Part shown: positions 34,556-41,629 of the stretch, in pieces
How the letters are laid out: each line of letters starts with the position of its first letter
How positions within the stretch are numbered: the stretch's first letter is position 1
Assembly (NCBI RefSeq): GCF_009763245.1
Contig: NZ_WKJZ01000001.1
Span: 248,001 to 312,000 of the forward strand
Source of the DNA: Pseudomonas xionganensis
Lineage (GTDB): Bacteria; Pseudomonadota; Gammaproteobacteria; Pseudomonadales; Pseudomonadaceae
Length of the DNA: 64,000 nucleotides
Direction: 5' to 3'
Position numbers and translations under genes: made by a program
The notes under the pieces: generated by a model
The model's database searches: none
The model's input: the letters and a program-made list of their open reading frames with translations, nothing else
Told to the model about the DNA's origin: nothing

Positions 34556-34999
34556 GCGGCCAGCGGACTTATCGCCAGGCCCTGACATATATCGGGCCAC
34601 CTGACACAGGAGCGCGTCACACTAAAGTGCCATCACCGCACAATTAATGTGACGCGCCACTAAATTGCCAGTAAGTTATTTCCTACAACTACAAAACTTG
34701 ATTACCTACATATCTCCCGCCCCATATTACTTGTGCTCCAGTTCGCAAAAACAAATCAGAACAATCGTCCCAAACATTATTAGATCAATATGTATCCCTG
34801 ATACATATTTCACACTTTCAGCGGTTGCCCACCCTCCCTCATGCCGCTAGGATGCCCACCTCACAAGGGATATGCGCAATTTGTTGCACATTCAAGTGCG
34901 CAAAAAGTTGCGCACTTGAATGTTACAGGACGGGCGCCACGGATAAATAAGCGGCCCCAAGCTCGCCAATTTATTTGCGCCAATAATCAGAGTCATGGA
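34556..34999. promoter_or_regulatory. Gene-free AT-richer control region upstream of the T6SS cluster
   Basis: These 444 bases contain no supportable gene and are visibly richer in A and T than either side, notably 34640-34830. They hold a 10-bp inverted repeat (34612-34621 with 34648-34657) and a 13-base direct repeat with one mismatch (34620-34632 and 34658-34670). A perfect 16-bp palindrome lies at 34888-34923. The composition is what MvaT/H-NS-type silencers favour. I could not place a convincing sigma-54 or sigma-70 promoter. Confidence 0.6.
34888..34923. promoter_or_regulatory. Perfect 16-bp palindrome 76 bases upstream of tssA
   Basis: ACATTCAAGTGCGCAA (34888-34903) is the exact inverse of TTGCGCACTTGAATGT (34908-34923) with a 4-base centre. 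A further TGCGCAA lies at 34873-34879. A palindrome this long and exact next to the first T6SS gene is a strong operator or mRNA hairpin candidate. No T-run follows, so it is not a standard terminator. Confidence 0.6.
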
Positions 35000-36562
35000 A
35001 TGACCTATTCAAGCAAACTCACTGCCCATTATTTGCAGCTGGCCAAACTTCCTATTAATGAAGGGAACTTTGCCGGCAGTGATGTGCGTTATTCCAGCGA
35101 ATATGAAGTGCTGGAAAACGAGCTGAGCAAAGCCACTGCCCTGCACGAAACCGGCGGTATCGACTGGCAGAAGGTTCGCGAACACAGCGAGACCCTCCTC
35201 AGCGCCCATTCCAAGGATCTGCGCGTCGCCGCCTGGCTGATCTGGGGCCTGTACCAGCGCGAATCCTTCCCCGGTCTGCAGGCCGGTTTCAGCCTGTTGC
35301 ACTACCTGTGCCTGAATCACTGGGCCGAGCTGCACCCCCGCAAACCCCGTACCCGCGCCGCCGCCATCAGCTGGCTGATCCCGCGCCTGGAGCAGGCCCT
35401 GGCCGAGCATGTGCCGATTGGCGAGCAACTGGCCCTGTTCCGCAGCCTGGCCGAGCAATTGCGCGCCCTGGAAGGCTGCCTGGCCGAGCACCTGGGCGAA
35501 GACGCACCGCTGCTGCTGCCGCTGTGCCGGCGCCTGGATGAACTGGTCAAGCGCGCCAGCCAGGGCCAGCCGGAACCCGGCTCCGTCAGTGCGGCCATTG
35601 CCCAGGTCAAGCAGGCCGCCAGCCAGATCCTCACCCCCGGCGCGCCCATCGACAACGAGAAGGACGCGCACAAGAGCCTACGCAGCCTGCAGGATCAGTC
35701 GCGACCGCTGTGCGCCTACTGGCTCAAGCAGAAGGCCAGCGACCTGCGCGCCCTGCGCCTGGCCCGCACCCTGCTGTGGCTGCCCATCGACAGCCTGCCG
35801 GAGCGCAACGCCGAACAGATCACCGCCCTGCGCGGGCTGCCGGCGGACAAGCTGGCCAGCTACCAGGAGCGCTACCTCAACGGCCAATACGCCGACCTGC
35901 TGGTGGATCTGGAAGCCAGCATCGCCCGCGCCCCCTTCTGGCTCGACGGCCAGCATCTGGTCTGGCAGTGCCTGCAGGAGCTGGACGCCGAGCAAGCCAT
36001 GCGCGAAGTGGAAATCCAGCTGGCGCTGTTTATGCAGCGCATGAGCGGCCTGGAAGAGCTGCGCTTCCACGACGGCAGCCCCTTCGCCGATGCCCAGACC
36101 CGCGCCTGGCTCAGCTCCCATGTGCTGCCCCATCTGCAGACCCCGGAAACCGAGAAGAAGCCCGCAGCCAGCGAGCAGGGCGCCACCCCGCCCTGGGAAG
36201 AGGCGCTGCAGCAGGTGCTGCCCAAGCTACGCAAGGACGGCCTGAAATCCGCCGTGCAGCAACTCAAGCTCGGCCTGGCCAAGGCGCGCGGCGGCCGCGA
36301 ACGCTTCTTCTGGCAACTGACCCTGGCGCGGCTGTGCTACAGCGCGAAGAAGTACGAACTGGCCAAGACCCAACTGGAATCGCTGGATCAGACGCTGCAG
36401 GCCACCGGCCTAGGCGACTGGGAACCCGATCTCGCCCTCGACGTGCTGCGCATGCTGCACAGCTGCTGCGAACTGCTGCCGCAAAACCATGCGGTGCGTG
36501 AACACAAGGATGAGATCTACCGCAGGTTGTGCCACCTCGATCTTGAGGTGGTGCTGGACTAG
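35000..36562 (+). CDS. tssA: TssA, type VI secretion baseplate/cap protein
   Basis: This 520-residue protein begins with an ImpA_N domain (about 15-130; GSDVRYSSEYEVLENELSKA near residues 25-44). A variable middle follows, then a C-terminal helical region (about 400-515). TssA recruits baseplate parts and guides or caps sheath polymerisation. The ATG at 35000 is chosen because family similarity starts there; the frame is open back to 34841 but that part encodes sequence from the control palindrome. Its ribosome site is weak. It is the first gene of the cluster, as in P. aeruginosa HSI-II. Confidence 0.88.
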   Translation: MTYSSKLTAHYLQLAKLPINEGNFAGSDVRYSSEYEVLENELSKATALHETGGIDWQKVREHSETLLSAHSKDLRVAAWLIWGLYQRESFPGLQAGFSLLHYLCLNHWAELHPRKPRTRAAAISWLIPRLEQALAEHVPIGEQLALFRSLAEQLRALEGCLAEHLGEDAPLLLPLCRRLDELVKRASQGQPEPGSVSAAIAQVKQAASQILTPGAPIDNEKDAHKSLRSLQDQSRPLCAYWLKQKASDLRALRLARTLLWLPIDSLPERNAEQITALRGLPADKLASYQERYLNGQYADLLVDLEASIARAPFWLDGQHLVWQCLQELDAEQAMREVEIQLALFMQRMSGLEELRFHDGSPFADAQTRAWLSSHVLPHLQTPETEKKPAASEQGATPPWEEALQQVLPKLRKDGLKSAVQQLKLGLAKARGGRERFFWQLTLARLCYSAKKYELAKTQLESLDQTLQATGLGDWEPDLALDVLRMLHSCCELLPQNHAVREHKDEIYRRLCHLDLEVVLD

Positions 36563-36646
36563 GCGCGCTCAGGCCAGATGACGCCTCGTCGCCTGCCCTG
36601 AACACGCCCCAAGGCCCCCGGGCCATCAACGCAAAGGAGAACAACC

Positions 36647-37153
36647 ATGGCCAAAGAAGGCTCGGTAGCCCCCAAGGAACGCATCAACGTCACCTTCAAA
36701 CCCGCCACCGGCGGTGCCCAGGAAGAGATCGAACTGCCCCTGAAACTCATGGTGCTCGGCGATTTCACCCAGCGCGCCGACGAGCGCAAGATCGAAGACC
36801 GCAAGCCCATCAGCATCGACAAGAACAGCTTCGATGAAGTGCTGGCCAAGCAGGAGCTGAGCCTGACCTTCGGCGTGCCCAATCGTCTGCAGGACGAGCC
36901 GAGCGATGACGAGCTGGCCGTGGAGCTGAAGATCAATTCCATGAAGGACTTCAACCCGGCCAACCTGGTCGAGCAGGTCCCGGAGCTGAAGAAGCTGATG
37001 GAACTGCGCGACGCCCTGGTCGCCCTCAAAGGCCCGCTGGGCAACGCCCCGGCCTTCCGCAAGGCGATCGAAAGCGTGCTCTCCGACGACGACTCGCGTG
37101 ACCGCGTGCTCGGCGAACTGGGCCTGGCCGCGCACACCCAGCTGAACTCCTGA
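36647..37153 (+). CDS. tssB: TssB, contractile sheath small subunit
   Basis: This 168-residue protein has the TssB/VipA pattern (RINVTFKPATGGAQEEIELPLKL, then LGDFTQRADER). It pairs with TssC to build the contractile sheath. AAGGAG lies 7 bases upstream of the ATG. It lies 84 bases after tssA and 24 bases before tssC. Length and motifs are normal. Confidence 0.95.
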   Translation: MAKEGSVAPKERINVTFKPATGGAQEEIELPLKLMVLGDFTQRADERKIEDRKPISIDKNSFDEVLAKQELSLTFGVPNRLQDEPSDDELAVELKINSMKDFNPANLVEQVPELKKLMELRDALVALKGPLGNAPAFRKAIESVLSDDDSRDRVLGELGLAAHTQLNS

Positions 37154-37177
37154 ACCCATTAACAAGGAAGCTAATTC

Positions 37178-38653
37178 ATGAGCACCAGTGCAGCAGTTGA
37201 AAGCAGCCACAGCGCCGCCGACCTCGGCATCCTCGACCGCATCATCGCCGAAACCAAGCTGACCCCGGACGACGAAGCCTATGACATCGCCAAGCGCGGC
37301 GTGTCGGCCTTTATCGAAGAGCTGCTCAAGCCGCAGAACGACGGCGAGCCGGTGAAGAAGGCCATGGTCGACCGCATGATCGCGGAGATCGACGCCAAGC
37401 TCAGCCGGCAGATGGACGAGATCCTCCACAACCCCGAGTTCCAGGCCCTGGAATCCTCCTGGCGCGGCCTCAAGCTGCTGGTCGATCGCACCAACTTCCG
37501 CGAGAACATCAAGCTGGAGATCCTCAACGCCTCCAAGCAGGATCTGCTTGACGACTTCGAAGACAGCCCGGAAATCAACCAGTCCGGCCTGTACAAGCAC
37601 ATCTACACCGCCGAGTACGGCCAGTTCGGTGGCCAGCCGGTCGGCGCCCTGATCGCCAACTACTTCTTCGACCCCAGCGCCCCGGACATCAAGACCCTGC
37701 AGTACGTCTCCAGTGTCGCCAGCATGTCCCACGCGCCCTTTATCGCCGCCGCCGGGCCGAAGTTCTTCGGCCTGGAAAGCTTTACCGGCCTGCCGGACCT
37801 GAAGGACCTGAAGGATCACTTCGAAGGCCCGCAGTTCGCCAAATGGCAGAGCTTCCGCGAGCAGGAAGACGCCCGCTACGTCGGCCTGACCGTGCCGCGC
37901 TTCCTGCTGCGCAACCCCTACGACCCGGAAGACAACCCGGTGAAGAGCTTCGTCTACAAGGAAAACGTCGCCGGCAGCCACGAGCACTACCTGTGGGGCA
38001 ACACCGCCTACACCTTCGCCAGCCGCCTGACCGACAGCTTCGCCAAGTTCCGCTGGTGCCCGAATATCATCGGCCCGCAGAGCGGTGGCGCGGTGGAAGA
38101 CCTGCCGCTGCACCACTTCGAAAGCATGGGCGAGATCGAGACCAAGATCCCCACCGAAGTGCTGGTCTCCGACCGTCGTGAATACGAGCTGGCCGAAGAA
38201 GGCTTTATCGCCCTGACCATGCGCAAGGGCAGCGACAACGCCGCGTTCTTCTCCGCCAATTCGGCGCAGAAGCCCAAGTTCTTCGGCATCAGCGAAGAAG
38301 GCAAGACCGCCGAACTGAACTACAAGCTCGGCACCCAGCTGCCCTACATGTTCATCATCAACCGCCTGGCCCACTACCTGAAAGTGCTGCAGCGCGAGCA
38401 GATCGGCGCCTGGAAAGAGCGCACCGACCTCGAACTGGAACTCAACAAGTGGATCCGCCAGTTCGTCGCCGACCAGGAAAACCCCAGCTCCGAAGTCCGT
38501 AGCCGTCGCCCGCTGCGCGCCGCCCAGGTGATCGTCAGCGACGTGGAAGGTGAGCCGGGCTGGTACCGCGTCAGCCTCAACGTGCGCCCGCACTTCAAGT
38601 ACATGGGTGCCGATTTCACCCTGTCCTTGGTCGGCAAGCTGGACAAGGAGTAA
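37178..38653 (+). CDS. tssC: TssC, contractile sheath large subunit
   Basis: This 491-residue TssC/VipB protein has conserved blocks ESSWRGLKLLVDRTNF, GALIANYFFD, FRWCPNIIGPQSGG and FTLSLVGKLDKE. The N-terminal helices interlock with TssB, and the C-terminal region faces the inner tube. The sheath contracts to drive the Hcp tube and VgrG-PAAR spike into a target cell. ClpV at 44402 disassembles it afterwards. The stop is 6 bases before the tssE start. Confidence 0.96.
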   Translation: MSTSAAVESSHSAADLGILDRIIAETKLTPDDEAYDIAKRGVSAFIEELLKPQNDGEPVKKAMVDRMIAEIDAKLSRQMDEILHNPEFQALESSWRGLKLLVDRTNFRENIKLEILNASKQDLLDDFEDSPEINQSGLYKHIYTAEYGQFGGQPVGALIANYFFDPSAPDIKTLQYVSSVASMSHAPFIAAAGPKFFGLESFTGLPDLKDLKDHFEGPQFAKWQSFREQEDARYVGLTVPRFLLRNPYDPEDNPVKSFVYKENVAGSHEHYLWGNTAYTFASRLTDSFAKFRWCPNIIGPQSGGAVEDLPLHHFESMGEIETKIPTEVLVSDRREYELAEEGFIALTMRKGSDNAAFFSANSAQKPKFFGISEEGKTAELNYKLGTQLPYMFIINRLAHYLKVLQREQIGAWKERTDLELELNKWIRQFVADQENPSSEVRSRRPLRAAQVIVSDVEGEPGWYRVSLNVRPHFKYMGADFTLSLVGKLDKE

Positions 38654-38659
38654 GCAGCC

Positions 38660-39067
38660 GTGGCCGGGTACGGAAGCCTGTTCGAACGCCTCGGCGGCGA
38701 AGCCAAGCAGCGTGCTGGCTGGGACCGCGAGGTCGCCGTGATGGCGTCGGTGGCAACCCACCTGGCCAAGATGCTCAGCACCCGGGCGGGCAGCGTGCAA
38801 ACGCTGCCCGACTACGGGTTGCCCGATTTGAACGATATGCGCCTGTCGCTGCACGACTCGCTGCAACAGGCGCGTATCGCCATCGAACGCTTTATCGAAG
38901 CGTACGAACCCCGTTTGCACCAGGTGCGGGTGATTTCCCTGCCCCGCGACCACGACCCACTCAGCCTGGCCTTCGCCATCGAAGGCCTGCTGGAAGTGGA
39001 CGGCAGCAAACGCCAAGTCAGTTTCTCCGCGCGCCTGGATGGCAGCGGACAGGTCAAGGTCAATTAA
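38660..39067 (+). CDS. tssE: TssE, gp25-like baseplate protein
   Basis: This 135-residue protein is of the T4 gp25/TssE lysozyme-like family (SLFERLGGE at the N-terminus, then LPDYGLPDLNDM near residue 50). It belongs to the baseplate wedge that starts sheath assembly. It uses a GTG start with AAGGAG 9 bases upstream. In P. aeruginosa HSI-II the next gene is tssF; here a four-gene cassette (39077-41629) is inserted between them. Confidence 0.92.
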   Translation: MAGYGSLFERLGGEAKQRAGWDREVAVMASVATHLAKMLSTRAGSVQTLPDYGLPDLNDMRLSLHDSLQQARIAIERFIEAYEPRLHQVRVISLPRDHDPLSLAFAIEGLLEVDGSKRQVSFSARLDGSGQVKVN

Positions 39068-39076
39068 GGAGCGCCC

Positions 39077-39604
39077 ATGTCCGGTAAACCCGCCGCCCGC
39101 CTCAGCGATCCCACCGCCTGCCCGATTCCCGGCCACGGCACCAACCCGATCGCCGCCGGCTCCCCCGACGTGCTCTTCGACAGCCTGCCGGCCGCCCGCA
39201 TGGGCGACCCCTCCGCCTGCGGCGGCGCCATGGCCAGCGCGGTGATTCCCACCGTACTGATCAATGGCAAGCCGGCGGCGGTACTCGGCTCGGTGGGCAG
39301 CCATGGCAATGTGGTGGTGGCAGGGTCTGGGACTGTTTTGATTGGCACTAGTGGGGGTGGGGCGGCGTTTTCTGGGATATCACCGTTAGCAATAACGGGG
39401 GCCTTTGACGAGCAGTTCCGTGTTCTCAGTGACTCTGGAGAACCTCTGGCGAGCGTTCCCTATCATATTCGTGATGCGGAAGGACGTATTTACAAAGGGT
39501 TCACTGACGAGTCCGGAAAAACGCCTCGCATCTTCACCGCTGGTAAACAAGAGCTCCAAGTTTCAGTGGGTGTGCATGCGTTGGAATTGTGGGGGCAGGC
39601 ATGA
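39077..39604 (+). CDS. PAAR spike-tip protein with C-terminal extension
   Basis: Of 175 residues, the first 95 are a PAAR domain (SGKPAARLSDPTACP, PAARMGDPSACGG, VGSHGNVVVAGS). It would cap the VgrG spike. The last 75 residues form a separate small beta-rich domain (FRVLSDSGEPLASVPYHIRDAEG), like the transthyretin-type adaptor tails that hold effectors, and like the tail of the VgrG at 48538. Codon use and GC content drop sharply at about base 39330, between the two parts. The stop overlaps the start of the next gene as ATGA. Confidence 0.9.
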   Translation: MSGKPAARLSDPTACPIPGHGTNPIAAGSPDVLFDSLPAARMGDPSACGGAMASAVIPTVLINGKPAAVLGSVGSHGNVVVAGSGTVLIGTSGGGAAFSGISPLAITGAFDEQFRVLSDSGEPLASVPYHIRDAEGRIYKGFTDESGKTPRIFTAGKQELQVSVGVHALELWGQA

Positions 39605-40491
39605 GCCAGTTCCAGTGCACAGCGGAAACGAGCCAACAAGCTGGTTCGTTGCAGGACTTGCCAGGATATCTGATGCCGGCACGTGCATTTTTCTTCGTGA
39701 TCGTCGAAGAGCCTGGAAGAGATGGCTTTCTCGTGCGAAAGATCTACGCGTCGAGCAAAAGCCCCTATCTATCAAACATGCAGCTTTCTCCTCTGCAAAT
39801 GCTTTCGGAAACCCATCCCGAACGTTACGGGCTAATACCTAAAAGCCCTGGCTCCTCCGTAAGCGTTGCAGAGCATGTGATGGGCAAGAACCAGTCGTCG
39901 TTCATTTCGACCAGCTCTATCTTTCCGGAAGGTTCTCCCCGTTTTGAGGGACGCAGCATTTTCATCGATGTGCAGAAGATCCAGCAGGCTGGGGCTCGCC
40001 TGGTAACCACGGACGAGATTCTGCGAGACCTGGCGCAGTACAAGGCACAGCATCCCCATCTGGCGAAACGTATCGACCAGATAGCGTCCTATGTTCGCGA
40101 CATTGACAAAGAAGTATTGATCGAAGGGAAAAGAGTTCCGGCTAGCGCCGTGTTCACCCCCAACTCATTGAGCGCCACACAGGGGCTCGTGCGGACGGCC
40201 CGTGTTGTACAGGTTCTGGGAATCGCTTTGACAGCCTATGACCTTACAACTGCCACTCAGGAGTCCATTCGGGTTGGGAGTGCCAAGCCAATCAGCGCCG
40301 AGCTGGTACGCCAGGCCGGTGGTTGGGGCGCTGCATGGGCGGGCTTCAAGGTTGGAGGTTTAGCGGGAGCGGCATTGGGCGTGGAAACAGGCCCAGGGTT
40401 GATCGCTACTGGTTTGGTAGGCGGCATTATCTTCGGTGCCGCGGGCTACTTTGGCGCCGATTGGGTCGCTGACCATATCTACGAGAACTGA
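39601..40491 (+). CDS. Putative T6SS effector: ADP-ribosyltransferase-like protein with glycine-rich hydrophobic tail
   Basis: This 296-residue protein is coupled to the PAAR gene by an ATGA overlap. Residues about 25-190 show features of ADP-ribosyltransferase toxins: SFISTSS near residue 99 (the STS motif) and DKEVLIEGKRVP near residue 180 (position of the catalytic acidic pair). The first-strand His/Arg is not clear, so the call is provisional. Residues about 236-290 form a glycine-zipper hydrophobic hairpin (GGWGAAWAGFKVGGLAG, GLVGGIIFGAAGYFG). Such tails occur in polymorphic toxins and may aid membrane passage or chaperone binding. The gene has lower GC than the core tss genes. I do not recognise a described homologue. 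Confidence 0.6.
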   Translation: MSQFQCTAETSQQAGSLQDLPGYLMPARAFFFVIVEEPGRDGFLVRKIYASSKSPYLSNMQLSPLQMLSETHPERYGLIPKSPGSSVSVAEHVMGKNQSSFISTSSIFPEGSPRFEGRSIFIDVQKIQQAGARLVTTDEILRDLAQYKAQHPHLAKRIDQIASYVRDIDKEVLIEGKRVPASAVFTPNSLSATQGLVRTARVVQVLGIALTAYDLTTATQESIRVGSAKPISAELVRQAGGWGAAWAGFKVGGLAGAALGVETGPGLIATGLVGGIIFGAAGYFGADWVADHIYEN

Positions 40492-40493
40492 GC

Positions 40494-41120
40494 ATGAATT
40501 TCTTCGCATTCCTTCGTAGAAAGACTTCGGCCGAGCAAATTCGGAATCAAGGAGTCAATGCCGAGCTGAAGCCACTGCTGCCTCTCTACCCTCCTCGCGA
40601 AGTCTTCATTCCGGAGGAGGCTATGCGTCATTACCCGAGAGTTACCTCCCTGGCAGCCAATGGTTTGGGTGCCTATCTACTGAATGCGCATGTGATCGCC
40701 GAGGTGGTTTCACGGATGGAGCAGCGGATTGCAGAGCTTGGTTTCCTAGAGCGCGCTCAGAGCGGTCGTTTCCAGACCTATCGTCGAGGTCAGGAAGCAG
40801 TATCCCTGCAAACCGAGTCCATCGGCGAAGGAACCACGCTTCTGCTGGTGAGCAACAGCACTGATCTGCTACAGGCGTTGCCCGATTTGTCTCCTCCTGC
40901 GCCATGGCAGGTCTTCCCCAATATCGATGCAGGTGGACTGGTCAGTCTGCAAGGCAGCCTCGATTACTGGTGGCAGCACTACTGGTGGCCTTACTGGCAG
41001 TCTCTGACTCAGGAGCAGCGCAACGAGTGGTTGCAAGACCCCGCCCACCCAGAAGCTTGGCGTGAATACGTGCAATTGCAGGAAGCCTTTGCCGTCAACG
41101 ACACGGAGTCCCCTGCCTGA
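40494..41120 (+). CDS. Unknown protein, candidate immunity factor for the PAAR-linked effector
   Basis: This 208-residue protein has no domain I recognise. It has no signal peptide or membrane helix, so it is predicted cytoplasmic. It is aromatic-rich near the end (DYWWQHYWWPYWQSLTQEQR at about 157-176). It starts 2 bases after the effector stop and ends in a 1-base overlap with the next gene. Position directly behind a putative cytoplasm-acting toxin, with similar atypical composition, is the pattern of a cognate immunity gene. A role as effector chaperone is the main alternative. Confidence 0.55.
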   Translation: MNFFAFLRRKTSAEQIRNQGVNAELKPLLPLYPPREVFIPEEAMRHYPRVTSLAANGLGAYLLNAHVIAEVVSRMEQRIAELGFLERAQSGRFQTYRRGQEAVSLQTESIGEGTTLLLVSNSTDLLQALPDLSPPAPWQVFPNIDAGGLVSLQGSLDYWWQHYWWPYWQSLTQEQRNEWLQDPAHPEAWREYVQLQEAFAVNDTESPA

Positions 41121-41629
41121 TGTCTTTTCATCATCCCTGCCAGTCCGAGTTTTCTCCTCAAGGGAAGGTGGGCATTTCTCTCATGCTCGCCGCTTTCTCG
41201 GCTCTGGGTGCCTGCGTCCCTTATCCACACTCGGTGACCCGAAACCCTGCCATCGAGGGCCGCGTACTGTCTGCCGAAACGGGGCAGCCCGTAGTGGGCG
41301 CCAAAATTGAGCTGGATATCGGCAGCGACGAATTCTGGGGCGATGAAACGGTCAGCGACGCCGAAGGCCGTTTTGCCTTTGCCGAGCAACGCGACTATCG
41401 CCTGATTGTCCTGCAGGCCGATGCGCCACGCTGCTGGACCAGGCTTTCGGTCAGCGCCCCCGGTTATCGCACGCGCCGTTGTGGCTGGATCAGCATGCAT
41501 GGGTGCTCGTCAGAGCCGATGGTGCTGCCGCATCTGACCCTGCAGCCGGAGCATCTCGCCAACCTCGAAGAAGAGGCGCCAGATGACCTCTGGCATTGCA
41601 TCGAATCGGCCATGGAGAAGGCCAACTAA
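41120..41629 (+). CDS. Lipoprotein with carboxypeptidase-regulatory-like (TTR) fold
   Basis: This 169-residue protein has a signal ending in a lipobox (SALGAC, Cys at residue 32). A beta-sandwich of carboxypeptidase regulatory type follows (IEGRVLSAETGQPVVGAKIEL, then TVSDAEGRFAFAEQRDYRL). Two extra cysteines (about residues 95 and 114) could pair. It should be tethered in the periplasm. It is the last gene of the inserted cassette and overlaps tssF by 1 base (TAATG). It could be a second, periplasmic immunity factor or an accessory to the secretion apparatus; the sequence does not decide. Confidence 0.65.
   Translation: MSFHHPCQSEFSPQGKVGISLMLAAFSALGACVPYPHSVTRNPAIEGRVLSAETGQPVVGAKIELDIGSDEFWGDETVSDAEGRFAFAEQRDYRLIVLQADAPRCWTRLSVSAPGYRTRRCGWISMHGCSSEPMVLPHLTLQPEHLANLEEEAPDDLWHCIESAMEKAN

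Noticed and set aside
34665..34850. 61-residue open frame in the control region left of tssA
   Set aside because: It has no ribosome site and no recognisable domain, and it lies in the AT-richer non-coding segment next to the repeats.
34873..34888. Possible sigma-54 promoter (TGCGCA, 5 bases, TTGCA) upstream of tssA
   Set aside because: The -24 element lacks the near-invariant GG, so the match is too weak despite the sigma-54 activator encoded in the cluster.
38653..38660. A missing or broken hcp gene between tssC and tssE
   Set aside because: Only 6 bases separate the two genes and the tssE ribosome site fills the junction, so there is no remnant; the order equals that of HSI-II, which also lacks hcp here.
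36626..39304. 892-residue open frame opposite tssB, tssC, tssE and PAAR
   Set aside because: It is a high-GC antisense shadow of strongly conserved genes, with low-complexity composition and no recognisable domain. The same applies to long antisense frames at 44417-46888 and 60508-62328 and to the frame opposite doeD at 3959-5503.
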